Origin: an uncultured Erysipelotrichaceae bacterium
Lineage (GTDB): Bacteria; Bacillota_I; Bacilli_A; Erysipelotrichales; Coprobacillaceae
NCBI GenBank assembly: GCA_945981915.1
Contig: CAMFRJ010000087.1
Location: forward strand, 1 to 6,003
Direction: 5' to 3'
Length of the DNA: 6,003 nt
Positions 1 to 5,539 of this stretch are shown here, in pieces. How positions within the stretch are numbered: the stretch's first letter is position 1; each line of letters opens with the position of its first letter. Under the pieces are notes generated by a model. That model had not been told where the DNA came from. It made no database searches and was given only the letters and a program-made list of their open reading frames with translations. The translations under genes and the position numbers were made by a program.

Positions 1-24
1 GAACATATAGAAAGAGGGATACCA

Positions 25-1434
25 ATGGATGAGTTTTTAAGAGACATACATACAATAATATTTAAACAATGGCTGTTATACCAAAAGGCAGACTTCTATG
101 ATCTTTATTTAAATGAAAAGGATCAAGATGTTATCATTATTGAAAATGAATTCTGTTATAGTTATATTACATTTAATCCCCAAGATATTATTGAATTATG
201 TGTTATGAATAAAATTACTGATGAAATGGAATTTTATTTACATTTTCAATTTAAAACATTAAAACATGCTATCTCATTATTTCATGAAATGACAAATTGC
301 ATTAAAAAAATTGTCAATAAACCAAAATGTCGCATTCTGTTATGTTGTAGTGGTGGGATGACAACTGAATTTTTTGCACAAAAGATTAGAGATGCGATTC
401 AAATATTGTCTTTAAATATTGAGGTTGCTGCGGTAGGATATCAGAAGTTATATCAGGAAGGTCTCAATTATGATGTTATTTTGTTGGCACCACAAGTGTC
501 CTATGTGTCTTTACAGGTAGAAAAAGTATTGAAAAATCAATTAGTATTAAAGATACCTCCTCAAGTTTTTGCAAAATATAATGTAGGTGCTTTGATTACA
601 TTTGTTGATGAAGCTTTATCACAAAGAGAGAGAAAAAAGACAGAGTATATCGAACCCTTATTTTCAGTTGTCAAGTTGAGTACTGATAAAAACATTTTAG
701 CTGTTTCTATTAATTCTAATGGAGATAACAGTCATATTTCCTATCGACTTTACCAGTATGATCAAAGTATTATTTTAGATAGTAAGATCATTAAACATCA
801 TATTTCTTTACAGGATGTTTTAGATGCTATTGATACTGTGTTATTACAAAATGAAAAAGTTGATGTCATTGGTATTGCTTTACCAGGAGTTATTGTTGAT
901 GGTTTTATACATTCAGGTATTATTGATGAGATGAAAAATAAGAAATTAACTGATATTCTTGAAGAAAGATATCATAAACCTGTTTTTATCATTAACGATG
1001 TCAATGCAGCCGCGGTTGGCTATTATGCTTCTCAAAAAGAGCATCAGTCATTATCAATGTTATTCCAACCAATCAATAGGATGGCGGGAGCTGCAGTGAT
1101 TATTAATGGACAGTTGATCAAAGGTTTTGGCGGTTTAGCAGGAGAAGTTCAATTATTACCATTACAATTGAGTGATGATTATTTTAGACTTGCCAATACA
1201 CCAGAAGGAACTTTAGAATTGGTGACAAAACAGATATTAAGTATAATTGCCATTGTTTCTCCTGAAGAAATTATAATCTATAGTGATTTGATTTTTGATG
1301 GTAAAGATGTTGAAATAGAAATCAAAAAGTCATTAAGTGGTTTCCATTTGACTCATTTTCCACATATTATCAAGATAGAAAATTTAGTTGAATATACCTT
1401 ATTGGGTATTATGAACTTATGTATTCAAGAATAA
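25..1434 (+). CDS. PTS IIB domain fused to a ROK-like (probably non-catalytic) sugar-kinase domain
   Basis: Probable cytoplasmic sugar-responsive regulator or signalling protein of 469 aa. Residues 1 to about 98 form a module I do not recognise. Residues about 101-200 match the lactose/cellobiose PTS IIB fold: the P-loop CCSGGMTT puts Cys108 where the phosphocysteine of cellobiose IIB (CSAGMST) lies, and YDVILLAPQVSY matches the later conserved strand. Residues about 222-469 resemble ROK proteins: IGIALPG (282-288), INDVNAAAVGYY (323-334) with the catalytic-base Asp325, and the GGLAGE loop (369-374). The glycine-rich DxGGT phosphate loop is replaced by VSINSNGD, the ROK zinc motif (CxCGxxGCxE) is absent, and the His of GEIGH is missing (GEVQL). 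ATP-dependent kinase activity is therefore doubtful. The start is supported by GAGGG at 14-18, 6 nt before ATG. Domain calls are fairly firm; the cellular role is inferred. Confidence 0.82.
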   Translation: MDEFLRDIHTIIFKQWLLYQKADFYDLYLNEKDQDVIIIENEFCYSYITFNPQDIIELCVMNKITDEMEFYLHFQFKTLKHAISLFHEMTNCIKKIVNKPKCRILLCCSGGMTTEFFAQKIRDAIQILSLNIEVAAVGYQKLYQEGLNYDVILLAPQVSYVSLQVEKVLKNQLVLKIPPQVFAKYNVGALITFVDEALSQRERKKTEYIEPLFSVVKLSTDKNILAVSINSNGDNSHISYRLYQYDQSIILDSKIIKHHISLQDVLDAIDTVLLQNEKVDVIGIALPGVIVDGFIHSGIIDEMKNKKLTDILEERYHKPVFIINDVNAAAVGYYASQKEHQSLSMLFQPINRMAGAAVIINGQLIKGFGGLAGEVQLLPLQLSDDYFRLANTPEGTLELVTKQILSIIAIVSPEEIIIYSDLIFDGKDVEIEIKKSLSGFHLTHFPHIIKIENLVEYTLLGIMNLCIQE

Positions 1435-1456
1435 AGAATGAATTTTTCCATTCTTT
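1433..1456 (+). terminator. Weak hairpin after the IIB-ROK gene (possible attenuator)
   Basis: AAAGAATG (1433-1440) and CATTCTTT (1449-1456) form an 8-bp stem with an 8-nt loop, and the 3' arm ends in a short T run (1454-1457). It begins inside the stop codon of the upstream gene. Only two pairs are G-C, so it is weak as a terminator. It may instead attenuate read-through or protect a 3' end. The ATG at 1438 lies inside this stem, which argues against it as a start codon. Confidence 0.3.
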
Positions 1457-1488
1457 TATCAATATATGAGGAAATAGGATGTGATAAA

Positions 1489-2331
1489 ATGAAGAAAATG
1501 ATTTTTTTAGACATTGATGGAACTTTGATTTCCAAATTAGGAAAAGTGTCAAAAAAAGTATATCAGGCTATCAAAAAGGCTCAAAAAAATGGAAATTTGG
1601 TGTTTCTTTGTACTGGTAGAGCTAGATGTGCAATAAAAAATCTAGAGTATATTGGTTTTGATGGATATATTTGTTTTGCTGGAAGTTATATAGAAATCAA
1701 TCATCATATTATTGATCAACATACTTTATCAAATGAAATGGTAAAAAAAGTGAGTGAATGTTTTGAAAGAAATCATGTTTATTATAATTATGAAACTGAA
1801 AAAGCTGTTTATCAAGATACGATTGTTGATGAATTATATCTTTTCGGGACAAAAAGAAGTCATATCAATGTTCAACAAAGGGAAATGATCAGACAATCAG
1901 AAAAAGACTTAGGGGTTTTACCATTTCATCTATATCATGATGATATTGATGTTTATAAAATGTGTTTTATTGCTCTTAAAAAAGGCGATTTGGAACAATT
2001 GAAAAAAGAATTTAACAATGATTTTCATATCATTATTCATGATGATGATCAAGTTGATGTTATTTTAGGAGAAATCATACCAAAAGGATTTGATAAAGGA
2101 CAAGCTATTGAAAAAGTGGTTGCTTATTTGAATGCTTCGTTAGAAGATACGATTTGTTTTGGTGATAGTATGAACGATTTGCCAATGATCGAAAAGTGTC
2201 ATTATAGTGTAGTTATGGAAAATGGTCATAAGGAATTAAAAAAGCATGCTGATGCCATCTGTGAAAGTGTTGAAAATGATGGTATTTATCATGAACTGAA
2301 AAGATTGAAATTATTAGAAGAGGGTGATTGA
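1489..2331 (+). CDS. Cof-type HAD-superfamily phosphatase
   Basis: Cytoplasmic Mg2+-dependent phosphatase of the HAD superfamily, Cof/YidA-like subfamily (IIB cap), which typically dephosphorylates sugar phosphates, flavin or pyridoxal phosphates. With the start at 1489 the protein is 280 aa, normal for the family. Motif I is FLDIDGTL (Asp8 nucleophile, Asp10 acid/base), motif II is CTGR (Thr42), motif III is the lysine in DKGQA (Lys203), and motif IV is GDSMNDLPM (Asp226, Asp230). All catalytic residues are present; the cap lies about 80-190. An in-frame ATG at 1438 would add 17 residues, but it lies in a hairpin and has no good Shine-Dalgarno. AGGA at 1476-1479 is 9 nt before 1489. The MBL-fold gene follows after 2 nt, so translational coupling is likely. 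The substrate cannot be inferred. Confidence 0.93.
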   Translation: MKKMIFLDIDGTLISKLGKVSKKVYQAIKKAQKNGNLVFLCTGRARCAIKNLEYIGFDGYICFAGSYIEINHHIIDQHTLSNEMVKKVSECFERNHVYYNYETEKAVYQDTIVDELYLFGTKRSHINVQQREMIRQSEKDLGVLPFHLYHDDIDVYKMCFIALKKGDLEQLKKEFNNDFHIIIHDDDQVDVILGEIIPKGFDKGQAIEKVVAYLNASLEDTICFGDSMNDLPMIEKCHYSVVMENGHKELKKHADAICESVENDGIYHELKRLKLLEEGD

Positions 2332-2333
2332 AA

Positions 2334-2930
2334 GTGAAATTGATTTGGCATGGACATTCATGTTTTACATTAGAATGTCAAGATGGTATTGTTGTTTTTG
2401 ATCCATATAAAAATCATACTGTTCCAGGACTCAAAAATCTATCATTACAAGCTAATGTGGTTTTGTGTTCACATGAACACAGTGATCATCATGGGATAGA
2501 AAATGTAGAAATCATAGAACATAAACAAATGGAAATAGATTATATTGATAGTTATCATGATCAATTTAAAGGAGAACAAAGAGGACAAAATCGCATTTAT
2601 ATTGTTCAAAGTGAAAATATGAAGGTTGTTCATATGGGAGATCAAGGGTGTTTATTAGATGACTATCGAAAGATTGAAGGCTGTGATGTATTATTGATTC
2701 CTATAGGTGGATATTATACGATCAATAGTCAAGAAGCTTTAAAGATGATAGAGCTCATACAACCACGCCTTGTCATTCCTATGCATTATCGAAGTGAACA
2801 ATTTGGTTATGAGGAAATTGAAACAATAGAATGTTTTATGAAAGAAGCTAAGCATGTTATCAAATATCAAACAAATAGTTTAATAATAACGAAGGACACT
2901 CCACAACAAGTGGCTGTTTTGAAATGTTGA
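2334..2930 (+). CDS. MBL-fold metal-dependent hydrolase (UlaG/UPF0173-like)
   Basis: Small metallo-beta-lactamase-fold hydrolase, 198 aa from the GTG start. It resembles the COG2220/Lactamase_B_3 group that includes UlaG and UPF0173 proteins. Visible motifs: N-terminal WHGHSCF; VVFDPY; the metal-binding HEHSDH (His47, His49, Asp51, His52); His75 in SYHDQFKGEQRG; HMGDQG with Asp103; and MHYR with His151. These correspond to the five MBL motifs, so a dinuclear site is probably intact. There is no signal peptide, so it should be cytoplasmic. A TTG at 2328 is in frame, but it overlaps the Shine-Dalgarno AGAGGGTGAT (2319-2328). GTG at 2334 sits 9 nt after AGAGGG and fits better. It is almost certainly co-transcribed with the HAD gene. 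Members act on diverse substrates (phosphodiesters, lactones, amides), so the specific reaction is unknown. Confidence 0.88.
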   Translation: MKLIWHGHSCFTLECQDGIVVFDPYKNHTVPGLKNLSLQANVVLCSHEHSDHHGIENVEIIEHKQMEIDYIDSYHDQFKGEQRGQNRIYIVQSENMKVVHMGDQGCLLDDYRKIEGCDVLLIPIGGYYTINSQEALKMIELIQPRLVIPMHYRSEQFGYEEIETIECFMKEAKHVIKYQTNSLIITKDTPQQVAVLKC

Positions 2931-2970
2931 TAAAGTATTTATCTTTGAAAAGAGAAGTATTATAATACTT
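2929..2970. promoter_or_regulatory. Two perfect palindromes with a -10-like core upstream of the M24 peptidase
   Basis: The gap before the peptidase gene contains GATAAA-GTA-TTTATC (2929-2943), whose first two bases are in the preceding stop codon, and the 16-bp palindrome AAGTATTATAATACTT (2955-2970). Both contain AAGTATT, at 2933 and 2955, 22 bp apart. TATAAT at 2961-2966 could be a -10 box; with 17-bp spacing the -35 would be the poor TTTATC (2938-2943). The second palindrome can also fold in RNA as a 9-bp hairpin (2952-2960 with 2965-2973, one G-U). It may be an operator/promoter or a weak terminator; the sequence alone does not decide. Confidence 0.35.
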
Positions 2971-2989
2971 TTCATGAGGGGTAATGAAT

Positions 2990-4060
2990 ATGAGATTAGA
3001 AAAAGTATTAAAACAAATGAAAGAAAGACAGATGGATTATCTCATTGTCTGTGATCCATCATCAATTGAATATCTGATAGGTTATAAAAATAATCCAGGA
3101 GAAAGAATGTATGTTTTACTATTATCATCAGATGGACATCATACATTGTTTATGAATCAATTATTCTATTTGGATCATGATTTAGATGTTGATCTTGTTT
3201 GGTATTGTGATACAGATGATTATGTTCAATTATTAGCTGATCATATTGTTTCACCAGCATCTGTGGGGGTAGATAAAAATTTTCCGGCGAAATTTTTTAT
3301 GCCATTGATGTCATTAAAAGATGAAACATATTTTGAATTAGGTTCTCAATGTGTTGATCTTGTAAGAATGGTCAAAGATGAAGAAGAACAGCGCTTGATG
3401 ATCGAAGCTTCAAAGATCAATGATCAAGTTATTGATGAAGTGATTCAAATCTGTTCGAAAGGAAATCTTAGTGAAAAAGAAGTATCCCAACAAATAGAAG
3501 CAATTTATCAAAAATATGGATGCTCTGGAAATTCTTTTGAACCGATTGTTGCTTATGGAAAAAATGGTGCTGATAATCATCATGTTGGAGATCAAACTAT
3601 GTTACAACCAGGAGATAGCATCATTATTGATATTGGTGGGTTATTTCATGAATATTGTTCAGATATGACAAGAACAGTATTTTATAAAGATGTTTCTCAA
3701 AAACAAAAGGATGTCTATGAACTTGTTTTAAAAGCTCAAAAAGCTGCTGAAGCAATGATCAAGCCAGGAGTGAAATTGTGTGATATTGATAAATGTGCCA
3801 GAGATATCATTGCTCAGGGAGGATACACAGTTGAATTCAATCATCGTTTAGGACATTTCATTGGACGAGATGTTCATGAATGGGGAGATGTATCTGCTAA
3901 TTTTGATTTGGAAGTGGAAGAAGGAATGATTTTCTCAATTGAACCAGGTGTTTATTTACAGGGCGAATTTGGAGTAAGAATTGAAGATCTTGTTTTAGTG
4001 ACAAAGGACGGTTGTCAGATATTAAATAGTTATTGTAAAGACCTTACAATTATTGGTTAA
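2990..4060 (+). CDS. M24 family metallopeptidase (Xaa-Pro aminopeptidase/dipeptidase type)
   Basis: Cytoplasmic peptidase of the pita-bread (M24B) family that probably removes residues ahead of proline or cleaves Xaa-Pro dipeptides, using two metal ions, usually Mn2+. The protein is 356 aa from the second ATG, normal for short PepQ/YpdF-like enzymes. Residues about 1-130 form the creatinase-like N-terminal domain. The catalytic domain has all five metal ligands: Asp214 (IIDIGG), Asp225 (SDMTRT), His289 (LGHFIG), Glu318 (SIEPGVY) and Glu332 (RIEDLV). The accessory histidines are in DNHHVGD and DVHEWGD. The ATG at 2984 is only 2 nt after GAGGGG (2976-2981), whereas ATG 2990 is 8 nt away, so 2990 is preferred. 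An intrinsic terminator follows. Aminopeptidase versus prolidase cannot be separated here, so no symbol is given. Confidence 0.92.
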   Translation: MRLEKVLKQMKERQMDYLIVCDPSSIEYLIGYKNNPGERMYVLLLSSDGHHTLFMNQLFYLDHDLDVDLVWYCDTDDYVQLLADHIVSPASVGVDKNFPAKFFMPLMSLKDETYFELGSQCVDLVRMVKDEEEQRLMIEASKINDQVIDEVIQICSKGNLSEKEVSQQIEAIYQKYGCSGNSFEPIVAYGKNGADNHHVGDQTMLQPGDSIIIDIGGLFHEYCSDMTRTVFYKDVSQKQKDVYELVLKAQKAAEAMIKPGVKLCDIDKCARDIIAQGGYTVEFNHRLGHFIGRDVHEWGDVSANFDLEVEEGMIFSIEPGVYLQGEFGVRIEDLVLVTKDGCQILNSYCKDLTIIG

Positions 4061-4067
4061 TAATTGC

Positions 4068-4107
4068 AAGACATTAAGTTGACAATGCTCAATTAATGTC
4101 TTTTTTT
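4068..4107 (+). terminator. Rho-independent terminator after the M24 peptidase
   Basis: AAGACATTAA (4068-4077) pairs perfectly with TTAATGTCTT (4093-4102). After a bulged G at 4078 the stem continues TTGA/TCAA (4079-4082 with 4089-4092), closing a 6-nt loop. The 3' arm runs into seven T residues (4101-4107). There is no T run on the opposite strand, so it works rightward only. It likely ends the transcript carrying the HAD, MBL and peptidase genes and separates it from the transporter. Confidence 0.85.
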
Positions 4108-4148
4108 ATGAATGATTGTTCTTTTTCTTTTTTTGAAAATAGTTTATG

Positions 4149-4164
4149 TCATTTGTGGAAATGA
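4149..4164. promoter_or_regulatory. Dyad symmetry upstream of the MFS gene (possible operator)
   Basis: TCATTT (4149-4154) and AAATGA (4159-4164) are inverted around GTGG, 34-49 bp before the transporter start. Because a terminator lies just upstream, a promoter is expected in 4108-4180. A TATGAT at 4167-4172 could be its -10, but no good -35 stands at the right distance; TTGAAA at 4133-4138 is 28 bp away. The dyad could be a regulator site or a short RNA hairpin. Evidence is thin. Confidence 0.25.
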
Positions 4165-4197
4165 TGTATGATTTTTTTCGTTGAGGAGGGAAATTTT

Positions 4198-5361
4198 ATG
4201 TCATTAAAAGCAAGATATAATTTTTTACATCTTTTTTATTGGTTTACAGTTTGTTGTATCAATGGTTTTATAGCTGTTTTCTTACAGTATAAAGGCTTAT
4301 CAAATACTGAAATTGGTATTGTATCAGGAGGATCGTGTGTTGCAACAATCTTTTTATCACCATTTATGTCATCTTTGATTTCTAAGATTAAAGGTTTGAC
4401 AATAAAAAGACTGATGACGTATATTTTAGTTTCAACATTTTTCATGTATCTGATCATGGCTTATTTACCTATTCCTGTTTTCTTATTGATGGGTTTATAT
4501 ATTGTCATGTATGCATTAAACTTATCAACTGTCCCTATGTTAACAATGATTGCGATGAATTATATCAATGAAGGAATCAATGTTAATTTTGGACTTGCAA
4601 GAGGACTTGGTTCCGCTTCATGGGCAACGAGTGCTCTGGTCTTTGGACAAGTCATTTCATTTGTTGATACGAGTATCTTGTCTGTTGCTTATGCGGTTTT
4701 TTCTTGTTTGACATTAGCTATTTTATATACTTTACCAGAAAGTCAAGTGACTCAATCACAAAAGAAAAAAGAAGGATCTGTTTTTACAGTCATAAAAAAA
4801 TATAAAACATTTTTCTTCTTATTGTTAGGTTTCTGTTTTATGTTTGCAGGAGCGACATCATTAGGAACATATTTAATCAATATCGTTAAAAATTTAGGTG
4901 GGAATACATCATTATATGGAGTCTGTATGTTTGCGATGGCTTTTAGTGAATTACCGATAATGATGTCAGTACCTCGTCTTATGAAAAAGTTTAATAGTGT
5001 GACTTTGATCTTAGTTGCTTCAATTTTTTATGTTTTAAGAAATTATACGATAGGCTTAGCACCTAATTTGGTCATTTTGATCATCGGTATGATGTTCCAG
5101 GGATTATCATATGGTTTATTCACAGGAGTGATTACCTACTATGTGACTTTTACTTTAGAGACACAGGATCAAATGGCTGGTCAAACAATGATTGGTATCA
5201 TGACATCAGGTATTGGTTCAACTTTAGGAAATGTACTTGGTGGAATCCTACAAGATACAATTGGATTGAATGCATTATTTATGTTTGTTTATATGATGAC
5301 AGCTTTAGGAGCTATTATTATCTTTACATGTAAAATAATGAGTAAAAATGTCAAAAAATAG
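4198..5361 (+). CDS. MFS transporter, MFS_1_like/nucleoside-sugar symporter type
   Basis: Integral membrane carrier of the major facilitator superfamily, probably a proton symporter for a small solute. The 387-aa product shows about twelve hydrophobic segments in two groups of six, separated by a polar central loop at about 180-203 containing QSQKKKEG. The N-terminus (RYNFLHLFYWF) and FGLARGLGSASW at 131-142 resemble the MFS_1_like group, which includes oligosaccharide and nucleoside symporters, where the equivalent is FGxxRxxGSxxW. An in-frame ATG at 4168 would add ten residues, but the near-perfect Shine-Dalgarno AGGAGGG (4184-4190) lies between the two and is 7 nt before ATG 4198, so 4198 is the start. 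No companion enzyme or PTS gene shares its unit. It lies between a terminator and the manganese leader, so it appears to be monocistronic. Substrate unknown; sugar or nucleoside uptake is the best guess, and drug efflux is possible. Confidence 0.85.
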   Translation: MSLKARYNFLHLFYWFTVCCINGFIAVFLQYKGLSNTEIGIVSGGSCVATIFLSPFMSSLISKIKGLTIKRLMTYILVSTFFMYLIMAYLPIPVFLLMGLYIVMYALNLSTVPMLTMIAMNYINEGINVNFGLARGLGSASWATSALVFGQVISFVDTSILSVAYAVFSCLTLAILYTLPESQVTQSQKKKEGSVFTVIKKYKTFFFLLLGFCFMFAGATSLGTYLINIVKNLGGNTSLYGVCMFAMAFSELPIMMSVPRLMKKFNSVTLILVASIFYVLRNYTIGLAPNLVILIIGMMFQGLSYGLFTGVITYYVTFTLETQDQMAGQTMIGIMTSGIGSTLGNVLGGILQDTIGLNALFMFVYMMTALGAIIIFTCKIMSKNVKK

Positions 5362-5390
5362 TTGCTTTTATTTAAAAAATTTGTTAGTAT
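5362..5390 (+). promoter_or_regulatory. Promoter of the manganese riboswitch-mntP unit
   Basis: TTGCTT (5362-5367) and TAGTAT (5385-5390) are 17 bp apart, and TGT at 5382-5384 supplies an extended -10 (TGn) element. Transcription would begin near 5396-5398, just ahead of the aptamer. The -35 starts directly after the stop codon of the transporter gene. No hairpin terminator is visible between them, so some read-through from the transporter into the leader is also possible. Confidence 0.65.
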
Positions 5391-5399
5391 TTCTTCGTT

Positions 5400-5490
5400 G
5401 AATGAGGGAGTAGTACACGTCTTATAGGCGCGGTTTTGTCAACATCATGGTTTATAATAACCTGGCAAATCTTAAAGAACGAGACTCATG
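5400..5490 (+). promoter_or_regulatory. yybP-ykoY manganese riboswitch aptamer
   Basis: Mn2+-sensing leader RNA of the yybP-ykoY family. The conserved GGGAGTAG is at 5406-5413 and the 3' conserved GAACGAGAC is at 5477-5485. Helices visible by eye: P1 ATGAG-type pairing (5402-5406 with 5485-5489); a short leg CGTC/GGCG (5418-5421 with 5427-5430, one G-U); and a second leg TTTGTCA/TGGCAAA (5435-5441 with 5463-5469, one G-U) capped by GGTT/AACC (5449-5452 with 5459-5462), with an ACATCAT bulge. The family is known to bind Mn2+ between the two legs and commonly precedes mntP, as it does here. Confidence 0.9.
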
Positions 5491-5516
5491 CATATTTTTT
5501 ATGCATGAGCCTTTTT
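5483..5516 (+). terminator. Riboswitch-controlled intrinsic terminator before mntP
   Basis: CTCATGCATA (5485-5494) pairs with TATGCATGAG (5500-5509) in a 10-bp stem with a loop of five T residues, followed by CC and five T residues (5512-5516). An extra G-C pair (5483 with 5511) flanks one mismatch. The 5' arm shares CTCAT (5485-5489) with the 3' side of aptamer helix P1, so the two structures exclude each other. Mn2+-stabilised P1 should prevent the terminator and switch mntP on. Confidence 0.85.
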
Positions 5517-5539
5517 ATTTACAGGAAAGGAAAAAGGGT

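Noticed and set aside
1438..1488. N-terminal extension of the HAD phosphatase from ATG 1438
   Set aside because: This ATG is 3 nt after the upstream stop and inside a hairpin, and it lacks a suitably spaced Shine-Dalgarno. The extension adds residues before the first HAD strand that the family does not have.
2328..2333. TTG start for the MBL hydrolase
   Set aside because: The TTG overlaps the end of the Shine-Dalgarno-like AGAGGGTGAT. GTG at 2334 has correct spacing and costs only two residues.
3410..3595. 61-codon open frame on the minus strand
   Set aside because: It lies wholly inside the well-supported M24 peptidase gene, has no recognisable domain, and is best explained as an opposite-strand shadow of a conserved coding region.
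4113..4134. T-rich tract after the peptidase terminator as a second terminator
   Set aside because: No stem precedes it apart from the terminator already described at 4068-4107, so it is probably just AT-rich leader DNA.
4168..4197. Ten-residue extension of the MFS protein from ATG 4168
   Set aside because: The strong AGGAGGG lies downstream of this ATG and is ideally placed for ATG 4198. The 4168 start has no ribosome binding site and overlaps a possible -10 element.
4236..4457. 73-codon open frame on the minus strand
   Set aside because: It lies opposite the N-terminal half of the MFS gene, has no domain signature, and is better explained as a shadow of that coding region.
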